5,503 nt of DNA from Ilumatobacteraceae bacterium (GCA_030728545.1 JANQZQ010000019.1:1-5503); one strand, 5' to 3'; shown: positions 1 to 5,456, counted from the stretch's first letter. The notes: generated from the letters alone by a model not told the origin. Translations and numbers: made by a program.

Positions 1-1
1 T

Positions 2-1084
2 GGTCGCACGAACAGTTGTGAGTGGGGCAGCCTGCCCGTAACCGAACCCGAAGCATGGGGCCCGACTCGCAACCCACACGACTTGACGCGCACCTGCGGT
101 GGGTCGAGCGGTGGCGCAGGCGCTGCAGTGGCCGCCGGCATCGTGCCACTTGCCCACGCCAGCGACGGTGGTGGCAGCATTCGCATCCCGGCGTCGTGCA
201 ATGGCCTCGTTGGTTTAAAACCAAGTCGCGGTCGTGTTTCGCTGGCACCACTCGGCGACGAAGCAGGGCTCAGCGTGCAACTCGCAGTCACCCACACCGT
301 GGCTGACACCGCTGCCCTGCTCGATGCCGTGCACGGCGCCGGAGTCGGCGATGGTGTGATTGCACCACCACCAGCACGACCGTTCCTCAGCGAGGTTGGC
401 GCACCCGTCGAACGGCTGCGCATCGGGATGCTCGACCACGACCCACACGGCGCGCACGTCGACGACGAATGTCGTGATGCGACACGCGCTACTGCGAAGC
501 TGCTTGAATCACTCGGCCACAGCGTTGAAGAGTCATACCCGCAAGCAATGGCCGACGCAACGTTCCCTCCGCGATTCGGGGCGATGTGGGCCACAGTGCA
601 AGCGGTGTCTCGCGATTCGCTTTCCGTGTTGCTCGGCCGCCCAGCCACGAGCGACGACATCGAGGCGGTGAACTGGGCACAAGCCGAATACGCAGCCCGG
701 TCGTCGGCTGTTGACTATGCAAAATCGGTGGCTGCCGCAGCGATGTTTCGCCGCGCACTTGCCCAGTGGTGGCATGGCGGGTTTGATTTGTTGCTTACAC
801 CCACGCTGGCGCGCATCCCGTTCGCTGTCGGGTCATTCACGAATGATCCGAGTGATCCGATGAAGCCGTCGCGACTAGCCAGCGAGTGGGTGCGCTTCAC
901 CGCCCAGTTCAACATGTCGGGCCAACCTGCCATCAGCCTGCCGCTTGGCCGTACCGCGACTGGTCTGCCCGTCGGCGTGCAACTCGTGGCGGCCTATGGA
1001 CGCGAAGATGTGTTGTTGCGGGTAGCGGCCCAACTCGAAACCGCCGCGCCGTGGAAGAGTTTTACCCCGACTGCGCTCGGATGA
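2..1084 (+). CDS. Amidase signature family hydrolase, 5' end cut by window edge
   Basis: Hydrolyses a carboxamide bond; the substrate is unknown. The frame is open from base 2, so the N-terminus lies outside the window and 360 residues are visible. Numbering from the first visible codon, the amidase signature is clear: GGSSGG at 33-38 and SDGGGSIRIP at 54-63. By family alignment Ser59 is the nucleophile and Ser35 the cis-serine; their 24-residue spacing matches known family members. The catalytic lysine lies upstream and cannot be checked. The block GLVGLKPSRGRVS (68-80) and the HASDGGGS wording recall mycobacterial AmiA/AmiC-type and NylA-like amidases rather than GatA, where the block usually reads GSDTGGSIRQP. 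The C-terminal part (about 275-360) contains SGQPAISLPLG and LPVGVQLVA, the usual closing core strands. The gene ends 23 bases before the ferredoxin and could be part of the same unit, although the ferredoxin seems to have its own promoter. No disruption is seen. Confidence 0.93.
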   Translation, partial: GRTNSCEWGSLPVTEPEAWGPTRNPHDLTRTCGGSSGGAGAAVAAGIVPLAHASDGGGSIRIPASCNGLVGLKPSRGRVSLAPLGDEAGLSVQLAVTHTVADTAALLDAVHGAGVGDGVIAPPPARPFLSEVGAPVERLRIGMLDHDPHGAHVDDECRDATRATAKLLESLGHSVEESYPQAMADATFPPRFGAMWATVQAVSRDSLSVLLGRPATSDDIEAVNWAQAEYAARSSAVDYAKSVAAAAMFRRALAQWWHGGFDLLLTPTLARIPFAVGSFTNDPSDPMKPSRLASEWVRFTAQFNMSGQPAISLPLGRTATGLPVGVQLVAAYGREDVLLRVAAQLETAAPWKSFTPTALG

Positions 1085-1095
1085 CGATCCACAAG

Positions 1096-1101
1096 TAATC
1101 T
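1096..1101 (+). promoter_or_regulatory. Putative -10 element (TAATCT) for a leaderless ferredoxin-P450 transcript
   Basis: TAATCT fits the actinobacterial TANNNT -10 consensus. It lies exactly 6 bases before the ferredoxin ATG, so transcription would begin at or next to the A of the start codon. No Shine-Dalgarno sequence is visible before this ATG, which agrees with a leaderless start. No good -35 was found. The same geometry recurs twice near 5400-5457, which raises confidence, but a six-base motif can arise by chance. Confidence 0.45.
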
Positions 1102-1107
1102 GTTGCT

Positions 1108-1302
1108 ATGCGCGTACGAGTAGACGAAGCCTCATGCCAAGGCCAGCAAATGTGTTCGATTGCTGCACCCGAGGTATTTGGTAGCGACGAACTCGGTCAC
1201 GCCACAGTGCTCATCGTCGGTGATTTGCCCGTCGAGCTGCACGCCAAGACCCGCCGAGCCCAAGCCAACTGCCCTGAAGACGCCATCATCATCGAGGAGT
1301 AG
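1108..1302 (+). CDS. Small single-cluster ferredoxin of the P450-partner type
   Basis: A 64-residue soluble electron carrier that most likely passes electrons to the P450 encoded directly downstream. The visible ligand pattern is C10-x5-C16 followed by C55-P56, with a two-cysteine loop (CQGQQMC) instead of the four-cysteine loop of ordinary bacterial ferredoxins. This is the CxxXxxC(x)nCP layout of the [3Fe-4S] (sometimes [4Fe-4S]) ferredoxins found beside actinobacterial P450s. The variable middle position, often His or another residue in that family, is Gln13 here. Acidic surface residues (EVFGSDELG, ending IIIEE) are normal for the family. The ATG at 1108 gives the usual length of about 60-70 residues. 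The stop codon is followed two bases later by the P450 ATG, so the two genes are surely co-transcribed. The reductase that would reduce this ferredoxin is not in the window. Confidence 0.93.
   Translation: MRVRVDEASCQGQQMCSIAAPEVFGSDELGHATVLIVGDLPVELHAKTRRAQANCPEDAIIIEE
1294..1299 (+). promoter_or_regulatory. Ribosome binding site (GAGGAG) of the P450
   Basis: GAGGAG lies 5 bases before the P450 ATG at 1305 and is built from the last ferredoxin codons (Glu-Glu). It is the clearest Shine-Dalgarno sequence in the window, fixes the P450 start, and implies translational coupling between the two genes. The first genes of the proposed transcripts lack such a site. Confidence 0.75.
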
Positions 1303-1304
1303 TC

Positions 1305-2522
1305 ATGACAACACTTGAAGAAAACGCCGGGCCGGTCAACGACCCCACCACGGACTTCAATATTTTTGACCCCGAGTTCGTGCGTGATCCGTATCCCACA
1401 ATGGAAGAAATTCGTGAATCGCAGTGCCCGATTGCCCACTCTGGTCGCTGGGGCGGGTCGTGGTTTCCAACGCGTTATGACGACGTAGTCGCCATCGCCC
1501 AGGAACACGACATCTTCACTTCGCGCGACATCATCGTGGTGCCACGCTCCGCAGCGGCAGCCGAAGGCCCATACGCCGGTGTTGCTGCACCGCCCATCAC
1601 CAGCGATCCACCCGACCACCACTGGCACCGCCGACTCATCCTTCCGGTGTTTGCGCCGCAGGCCGTGGCGAAATATGAACAAAGCACCCGCGACTTGTGC
1701 AACCAGCTCATCGACAAGTTCATCGCCAAAGGCGAGGCCGATGCGGGCACCGACTATGCCCAACAGATTCCGGTGCGAGTCATCGCCACCATGCTCGGGG
1801 TGCCCACCGAGATGGCCGATGAATTCACCGGCTGGGTGCGCGGCGTGCTCGAAGTGGGGCTCACCGATCCAAAAGTACGGCTGGAAAGCCGCCTCAAGAT
1901 TCTGAAGTTCTTCCAGGCCCAACTCGACGATCGCAAAAAGAACCCGCGCGAAAACGACCTCATCACTGACCTCCTCAACTCGGGCGACAAGTATCCGGTC
2001 ACCGATCAATACGTGCTCGGGGTCTGCAACCTCATGCTCGTCGCGGGCATCGACACCACCTGGAGCGCCATCGGCTCGTCTCTGTGGCACTTGGCCCAGC
2101 ACCCCGAACATCGCGAGCAGTTGCGGGCCAACCCCGACCTGTGGCCAACTGCCATCGAAGAGTTACTGCGGGCCTACTCGCCTGTCACCATGGCTCGCAT
2201 CGTGGACCGCGATACCGAGTTTCAAGGCTGCCCAATGAAGGCCGGTGACCGCATCTTGATGTCCTTCCCGGCCGCCAATCGCGACCCGCGCCAGTTCGAG
2301 CAACCCGACGAGGTCATCTTGGACCGCGAACACAACCGCCACGTGGCTTTCGGCTCGGGCATCCACCGCTGTGCTGGCTCAAACCTGGCCCGACTCGAAC
2401 TCCGAGTGTCGCTCCAGGTGTGGCTCGAGCGCATTCCTGAGTTCAGCCTGATTGACCCCGCTGCCGTCACCTGGGCGGGTGGCCAGGTGCATGGCCCGCG
2501 CGTGTGTCGCGTGCGCTTCTAA
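1305..2522 (+). CDS. Cytochrome P450, class I bacterial type
   Basis: A soluble 405-residue haem monooxygenase, the normal length for bacterial P450s. All core motifs are present. An H-x3-R pair at 105-109 contacts the haem in the C-helix. The I-helix AGIDTT (247-252) holds the acid-alcohol pair Asp250-Thr251 for oxygen activation. ExxR is Glu286-Arg289, followed by the expected Arg/Asp meander (NRDPRQFEQPDEV, 325-337). The haem loop FGSGIHRCAG (349-358) has Cys356 as the thiolate ligand. There is no membrane anchor and no fused reductase, so it depends on separate redox partners; the ferredoxin immediately upstream is the obvious donor. Substrate-recognition segments (for example IVVPRSAAAAEGPYAGVAA, 77-95) do not match a family I can name, so substrate and CYP family number are left open. 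An oxidative catabolic role together with the upstream amidase is possible but unproven. Confidence 0.96.
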   Translation: MTTLEENAGPVNDPTTDFNIFDPEFVRDPYPTMEEIRESQCPIAHSGRWGGSWFPTRYDDVVAIAQEHDIFTSRDIIVVPRSAAAAEGPYAGVAAPPITSDPPDHHWHRRLILPVFAPQAVAKYEQSTRDLCNQLIDKFIAKGEADAGTDYAQQIPVRVIATMLGVPTEMADEFTGWVRGVLEVGLTDPKVRLESRLKILKFFQAQLDDRKKNPRENDLITDLLNSGDKYPVTDQYVLGVCNLMLVAGIDTTWSAIGSSLWHLAQHPEHREQLRANPDLWPTAIEELLRAYSPVTMARIVDRDTEFQGCPMKAGDRILMSFPAANRDPRQFEQPDEVILDREHNRHVAFGSGIHRCAGSNLARLELRVSLQVWLERIPEFSLIDPAAVTWAGGQVHGPRVCRVRF

Positions 2523-2526
2523 GCCG

Positions 2527-2544
2527 CCAAACACCTCAGTTTGG
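2527..2544 (+). terminator. Hairpin just after the P450, weak terminator candidate
   Basis: CCAAAC and GTTTGG form a perfect 6-bp stem with a 6-base loop (ACCTCA), beginning 5 bases after the P450 stop codon. No T-run follows (TACTGCC), so it is not a classic intrinsic terminator. It may protect the mRNA end or support factor-dependent termination. Confidence 0.35.
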
Positions 2545-2595
2545 TACTGCCGAGGCATCAGCGAAGTATCACCTAGCCATCCACCACCTGTGTAA

Positions 2596-2601
2596 TAGGG
2601 T
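2596..2601 (+). promoter_or_regulatory. Possible -10 element (TAGGGT) for the HU gene
   Basis: TAGGGT fits TANNNT and lies 8 bases before the HU ATG, giving a leader of only one or two bases. An alternative, TGTAAT at 2591-2596, is closer to TATAAT apart from its second base and would leave about 7 leader bases. The same stretch also reads as a poor Shine-Dalgarno sequence (AGGGTGGG, 2597-2604), so sequence alone does not separate promoter from ribosome site. No -35 is evident. Confidence 0.28.
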
Positions 2602-2609
2602 GGGCGTCT

Positions 2610-2963
2610 ATGAAGAAAAACGAACTAATCAACGCAGTAGCACTCCATTCAAACGTCGAGAGGAAAGTGGCGAAAGCCGTCATCGAGGGAACTGTTGATG
2701 TCATCCTGGCCAATGTGGCCAAGGGTGAGATCGTCAATATCTCAGGCTTCGCTAAGTTCTTCAAGAAGAAGCGCCCAGCGCGTATCGGTCGCAACCCAGC
2801 AACGGGTGAGCAGATCCAGATCAAGGCAAAAACAGTTGCCAAGATCACCGCGCTGAAGGGTTTCAAAGACGTGGCACTTGGTGCGGTTCCTGCTCCAAAA
2901 CTCAATACGTCAGCGCCAAAGGCTCCGGCCTCGGCAAAGAAGCCCGCAAAAAAGAAGCGCTAA
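2610..2963 (+). CDS. HU-type DNA-binding protein with short lysine-rich tail
   Basis: A 117-residue nucleoid protein of the DNABII (HU/IHF) family that dimerises and bends DNA. The N-terminal KKNELINAVA (2-11) and following helices form the dimer body. The signature region is GFAKFF (46-51) and RPARIGRNPATGE (55-67); Pro63 in the R-N-P-x-T-G element is the residue that intercalates at DNA kinks. The core ends near residue 90, slightly diverged: the usual Phe near position 79 is Ile, with ITALKGFKDV at 79-88. Residues 91-117 form a tail of Pro, Ala and Lys ending KKPAKKKR. It resembles the much longer basic tails of mycobacterial HupB and other actinobacterial HU proteins, but is short. The gene stands alone between the P450 and a strong terminator. 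The ATG at 2610 is chosen because MKKNEL matches the family start. Confidence 0.95.
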   Translation: MKKNELINAVALHSNVERKVAKAVIEGTVDVILANVAKGEIVNISGFAKFFKKKRPARIGRNPATGEQIQIKAKTVAKITALKGFKDVALGAVPAPKLNTSAPKAPASAKKPAKKKR

Positions 2964-2974
2964 ACACGCTTTTT

Positions 2975-3037
2975 CTTCGTCGCCGACGGTGACGCACGCG
3001 AGCAATCGCTGCGCATCGTCGGCGCGAGGGTTCTTTT
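2975..3037 (+). terminator. Strong intrinsic terminator of the HU gene, long hairpin with GCAA loop
   Basis: The RNA folds into a nearly continuous stem capped by GCAA (3002-3005). Pairing, from outside inward: CUUCG 2975-2979 with CGAGG 3025-3029; CGCCGACG 2981-2988 with CGUCGGCG 3017-3024; GUG 2989-2991 with CAU 3014-3016; CGCA 2993-2996 with UGCG 3010-3013; GCGA 2998-3001 with UCGC 3006-3009. Only single-base bulges (2980, 2992, 2997) and two G-U pairs interrupt it, for about 24 pairs. TTCTTTT (3031-3037) follows, giving the U-rich tail on the plus strand only. A smaller hairpin, AAGAAGCG / CGCTTTTT at 2952-2974, spans the HU stop codon and may act first. The stem is longer than a typical terminator, so an additional role for the 3' RNA is possible. 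Confidence 0.75.
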
Positions 3038-3053
3038 GTGGCACCAGTGCCAC
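3038..3053. repeat. Perfect inverted repeat GTGGCAC-CA-GTGCCAC
   Basis: Seven-base perfect arms separated by two bases, directly after the T-rich tail of the HU terminator. Too tight to form a good RNA hairpin, and operator-like as duplex DNA, but no promoter is visible beside it. Function unknown. Confidence 0.5.
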
Positions 3054-3088
3054 TCACCGGGTGGAGCATCGTCTCCTCGGTTTGCTAC

Positions 3089-3134
3089 CTGCACCACTGG
3101 CGGTGCAGTGCGTCAAAGTTGGACATCGCACTGC
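3089..3134. repeat. Two overlapping inverted repeats downstream of tRNA-Glu
   Basis: Repeat A is CTGCACC (3089-3095) and GGTGCAG (3102-3108) with a 6-base loop. Repeat B is GCAGTGCG (3105-3112) and CGCACTGC (3127-3134) with a 14-base loop. All arms are perfect. They share 3105-3108, so as RNA the two stems exclude one another. Repeat B starts 8 bases past the 3' end of the minus-strand tRNA-Glu, where a processing or termination signal would be expected, but no U-run follows on either strand. Confidence 0.5.
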
Positions 3135-3142
3135 TTGCTGAG

Positions 3143-3215
3143 CACTCCCAACGGGATTCGAACCCGTGCCGCAGCCTTGAGAGGGCTGTGTCCTAGGCCG
3201 CTAGACGATGGGAGC
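3143..3215 (-). tRNA. tRNA-Glu, anticodon CTC
   Basis: The reverse strand folds into a full 73-base cloverleaf. The acceptor stem GCTCCCA pairs with TGGGAGT (first pair G-U). The D stem is GTCT/GGAC. The anticodon stem CAGCC/GGCTG holds the loop CTCTCAA, anticodon CTC, which reads GAG. The T arm is ACGGG-TTCGAAT-CCCGT and the discriminator base is G. CCA is not encoded; the next bases are CTC. It lies 69 bases downstream of tRNA-Gln on the same strand and is probably processed from the same transcript. Confidence 0.97.
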
Positions 3216-3284
3216 CCGAACGGCTCACAACGCTACCGCTCACGAATTTCGTTGCGGGTGCGCTATTTGTTGAAACAAGGTTTG

Positions 3285-3356
3285 TTGGGGAGCAAGGAAT
3301 CGAACCCTGAATAACAGATCCAGAATCTGCTGTGTTGCCAGTTACACCACTCCCCA
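3285..3356 (-). tRNA. tRNA-Gln, anticodon CTG
   Basis: The reverse strand gives a 72-base cloverleaf. The acceptor stem TGGGGAG pairs with CTCCCCA, with the weak U1-A72 pair typical of tRNA-Gln. The D stem is GTGT/ACAC. The anticodon stem GCAGA/TCTGT holds the loop TTCTGGA, anticodon CTG, which reads CAG. The T arm is CAGGG-TTCGATT-CCTTG and the discriminator base is A. CCA is not encoded. It begins 14 bases after the stop of the DUF218 gene. In most Actinobacteria this tRNA is first charged with Glu by GluRS and then amidated by GatCAB (established for the phylum, not shown here). Confidence 0.97.
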
Positions 3357-3370
3357 GAGTGTTGCGATAT

Positions 3371-3988
3371 TTATTGTAGCCAAGCCTCTAGTTGACGAAA
3401 CCCCGTGATTCGCCCGACCATAATGCCCAACGCTTCACGAACATTACGCCGCAATGCAGCAGTGCCCTGCGTGACTCCTGATCGTGTGGCAGACACATCG
3501 ACAACAAAGCCCAGTTCGTCGGCCACCAGCCGAGCCCGCAATAGGTGATACGGATCGCTCACAAGCACGACATGGTCGATTACGGGGGCAACTAGGTCGC
3601 GACGTACGGCAGCCAACGATGCAAAGGTCGATACGCCGTTGGGTTCGACCAAAATCGCCGCAGCAGGCACCCCGTTGGCGATGAGATACTCAAGACTGGC
3701 TTGCGCCTCGGTAAAGCGATCGTTGGCTTGTTTGCCGCCCGTCACCACGATGGATGCCGCCGCCTCGCGTTTCCACAACAGCAACGCATGGTCGAGTCGG
3801 GCCTGCAGCTGTGGTGACGGTCGACCGTCGTATTGCGCTGCACCAAGCACAACGATGGCGTCCGCCGTGCGAGCACCGGTGAGAAACGAGTCGTCGCGAC
3901 CCGTTGACCACACTTGGGCGAGGGTCACTAAGAAATAGACGGCCACCGACACCGATGCCACGCCAACAACGACAATTGCGCGGCGCAC
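3371..3988 (-). CDS. DUF218 (YdcF/SanA/ElyC-like) membrane-anchored protein
   Basis: A 205-residue protein with Arg-Arg at the N-terminus, one hydrophobic segment (about residues 4-24) and then a Rossmann-like DUF218 domain, probably outside the membrane. Family blocks are visible: DAIVVLGAAQYDGRPSPQ (43-60), VVTGG (81-85) followed by a TEAQASLEYL helix, ILVEPNGVSTFASLAAVR (112-129), and VLVSDPYHLLRARLV (141-155) with the characteristic His-x3-Arg. SanA and ElyC are linked to envelope integrity, but the family's biochemical activity is poorly known, so no reaction is assigned. The GTG at 3988 is chosen because it puts the basic residues directly before the membrane helix and lies four bases after the gltX stop. 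An ATG at 4084 would add 32 residues overlapping gltX by 92 bases. No Shine-Dalgarno sequence is seen, so translation is probably coupled to gltX. Confidence 0.88.
   Translation of the reverse strand: MRRAIVVVGVASVSVAVYFLVTLAQVWSTGRDDSFLTGARTADAIVVLGAAQYDGRPSPQLQARLDHALLLWKREAAASIVVTGGKQANDRFTEAQASLEYLIANGVPAAAILVEPNGVSTFASLAAVRRDLVAPVIDHVVLVSDPYHLLRARLVADELGFVVDVSATRSGVTQGTAALRRNVREALGIMVGRITGFRQLEAWLQ
3373..3378 (-). promoter_or_regulatory. Putative -10 element (TACAAT) of the tRNA-Gln/tRNA-Glu unit
   Basis: TACAAT on the minus strand matches TATAAT at five of six positions and fits TANNNT. It overlaps the last codons of the DUF218 gene and would start transcription near 3366, about 10 bases before the mature tRNA-Gln 5' end, a usual distance for tRNA genes. 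No good -35 hexamer is seen 17 bases upstream. Read-through from gltX is an alternative source of these tRNAs. Confidence 0.45.
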
Positions 3989-3992
3989 GAAG

Positions 3993-5405
3993 TTAGCCAG
4001 CGCGGGTGAGTGCAGCGTCAATGCGACGCAGCGTTTCGTCGCGACCCAGCACTTCGAGAGATTCAAACAATGGCGGCCCGACACTGCGCCCCGTCATGGC
4101 CACGCGCACTGGCGCCTGCAGTTTGCCGAGTTTCACGTCGCTAGCTGCGCCAACCACTTCGACCACATTCTTTAATGCCTCGGGGTTCCAGTCCACCGTG
4201 GCGAATTGATCACGAATCAAGCGCGTAAGTGGTCGTGCCCAGTCGGCTGCGAATGCTTTGTCAAACGCTGCAGAGTCGATGACCACATCGGCCATGAATA
4301 AGAAATCGATCATCGCTGGCACCTCTGACAACACCGCCACGCGGGTTTGCACATGGGGTGCGATGCGCAGGAACACACTCTGGTCAAAACGGTCGGCGGG
4401 CCACGGTGCCTTGTCGGGCGCCAGCCAAGGTTCACACGCCGCCACGAATTGCTCGACGGTCATCTTGCGCAAATACTCACCGTTGAATGCACTGAGTTTC
4501 TTCACGTCAAAGAATGCAGACGAGTGATTCACCGAAGACAGTTTGAAGTCGGCGACAATCGAAGCAAACTCGACTATTTCGGTATCACCAGTTGGTGCCC
4601 ACCCGAGCGTCATCAAATAGTTCACCATTGCGGGTGCCACCACACCCTCGTCGCGATACTGCTCAAGAGCCACCTTGTCGCGACGCTTGGATAATTTCTT
4701 GCGCTGCTCATTCACCAGTACTGGCACGTGCGCCCACGAGGGCACGGGGTGGCCCAATGCCTGCCACAGCATTTGTTGTTTAGGGGTGTTCGGCAAATGC
4801 TCTTCGGCTCGCACCACGTTGGTGATCTTCATCGACACATCGTCGACCACATTGGCCAAGTTGAACACTGGTGTGCCATTGCCGCGCAGCAAGACGAAAT
4901 CTTCAATCGTTGAATTGTCAAACTCCACTTGCCCGCGAACTTCGTCGATGACGACAGTTGTGCCGGTCGGTACCCGAAATCGCAGACTGTAACCCGGCTG
5001 AGCCGTCAACCCGCGATCGCGTGAATAGCCGTCGTAGCCCGGTTTGCCCGATGCCTTGGCACGCTCTTGAATTTGCTCTGACGTGAGATCGCAGTAATAG
5101 GCGTGCCCGTCGGCCAACAACTTGTGGGCCGCCTCCACGTGCGTTGCTGCGTTTGCCGATTGAAAGTACGGGCCTTCAAAATGTGGGTCGCTGCTGTCGA
5201 TGCCAATCCACGCCAAGGCATCAAGGATTCCCTGCGTCCATTGGGGCTCGTTGCGCGACTCGTCGGTGTCTTCGATGCGCAAAACGAATACGCCGTCGTT
5301 GGCCAACGCCAGAATCCAGTTGTACAAAGCAGTTCGGGCTCCACCCACGTGAAAAAAGCCGGTCGGTGACGGCGCGAAACGATAGCGAGGAGTGCCAGAC
5401 ACCAC
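3993..5405 (-). CDS. gltX: Glutamyl-tRNA synthetase
   Basis: A cytoplasmic class Ib synthetase that joins glutamate to tRNA-Glu and, in organisms without GlnRS, also to tRNA-Gln. From the GTG at 5405 it has 470 residues, the normal length. Visible motifs: FAPSPTG (10-16) with the HIGH-type HVGG (19-22); RIEDTD (43-48); the GNGTPVFNLANVVDD region (176-190); KLSKR (237-241) as the KMSKS loop; and the closing KLGKLQAPVRVAMTGR (426-441) and GPPLFESLEVLG (443-454). The zinc-type CxC...C pattern near residue 105 is incomplete: YYCDLT and YDGYSRD keep one cysteine, so zinc is probably not bound. The start is inferred from TAGTAT five bases upstream; GTG 5402 is equally possible. The frame is open to 5501, but that extension is unlike GluRS and would overlap a divergent gene. 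DUF218 and two cognate tRNA genes follow downstream. Confidence 0.97.
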   Translation of the reverse strand: MVSGTPRYRFAPSPTGFFHVGGARTALYNWILALANDGVFVLRIEDTDESRNEPQWTQGILDALAWIGIDSSDPHFEGPYFQSANAATHVEAAHKLLADGHAYYCDLTSEQIQERAKASGKPGYDGYSRDRGLTAQPGYSLRFRVPTGTTVVIDEVRGQVEFDNSTIEDFVLLRGNGTPVFNLANVVDDVSMKITNVVRAEEHLPNTPKQQMLWQALGHPVPSWAHVPVLVNEQRKKLSKRRDKVALEQYRDEGVVAPAMVNYLMTLGWAPTGDTEIVEFASIVADFKLSSVNHSSAFFDVKKLSAFNGEYLRKMTVEQFVAACEPWLAPDKAPWPADRFDQSVFLRIAPHVQTRVAVLSEVPAMIDFLFMADVVIDSAAFDKAFAADWARPLTRLIRDQFATVDWNPEALKNVVEVVGAASDVKLGKLQAPVRVAMTGRSVGPPLFESLEVLGRDETLRRIDAALTRAG

Positions 5406-5410
5406 AGTTG

Positions 5411-5416
5411 ATACTA
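5411..5416 (-). promoter_or_regulatory. Putative -10 element (TAGTAT) for leaderless gltX
   Basis: TAGTAT on the minus strand fits TANNNT and is followed by five bases (CAACT) and then GTG GTG. Transcription would begin at the first or second GTG, so the mRNA would have no leader. No Shine-Dalgarno sequence precedes these GTGs at useful spacing. No -35 match was found. Confidence 0.48.
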
Positions 5417-5431
5417 AGCGCGACCCAGCAC

Positions 5432-5444
5432 CTCGCATCGCGAG
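5432..5444. repeat. Inverted repeat CTCGC-ATC-GCGAG between divergent promoters
   Basis: Perfect 5-base arms around a 3-base centre, directly adjoining the plus-strand -10 element at 5445 and lying about where the gltX -35 would be (5434-5439). Its position would suit a regulator acting on both directions, but arms this short may be chance. Confidence 0.35.
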
Positions 5445-5450
5445 TAACTT
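5445..5450 (+). promoter_or_regulatory. Putative -10 element (TAACTT) of the divergent gene
   Basis: TAACTT fits TANNNT and stands exactly 6 bases (TGAGCC) before the ATG at 5457, the leaderless spacing also seen for the ferredoxin. No convincing -35 or Shine-Dalgarno sequence is visible. Confidence 0.42.
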
Positions 5451-5456
5451 TGAGCC

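Noticed and set aside
83..1084. TTG at 83 as the true amidase start.
   Set aside because: The same frame continues to the window edge with good amidase sequence (TEPEAWGPTRNPHDLTRT just before the GGSSGG block), so the gene is cut, not short.
2..1084. Amidase as GatA, which would fit the tRNA-Gln theme.
   Set aside because: The signature wording HASDGGGSIRIPAS and KPSRGRVS matches general amidases, not GatA, and no gatB or gatC is adjacent.
1197..2111. A 304-codon open frame antisense to the ferredoxin and P450.
   Set aside because: The forward P450 and ferredoxin have every family motif. The reverse frame encodes no recognisable domain and has the composition expected of a codon-biased gene read backwards.
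3267..3278. TTGTT-GA-AACAA stem between the two tRNA genes.
   Set aside because: Five AT-rich pairs with a two-base loop are too weak to call; it may simply be part of the tRNA spacer.
3036..3314. A plus-strand open frame across both tRNA genes.
   Set aside because: It runs antisense through two intact tRNA genes and the inverted-repeat region and has no recognisable content.
3989..4084. Start of the DUF218 gene at the ATG at 4084.
   Set aside because: It would overlap gltX by 92 bases and add 32 residues ahead of the basic residues and membrane helix; GTG 3988 gives a standard N-terminus.
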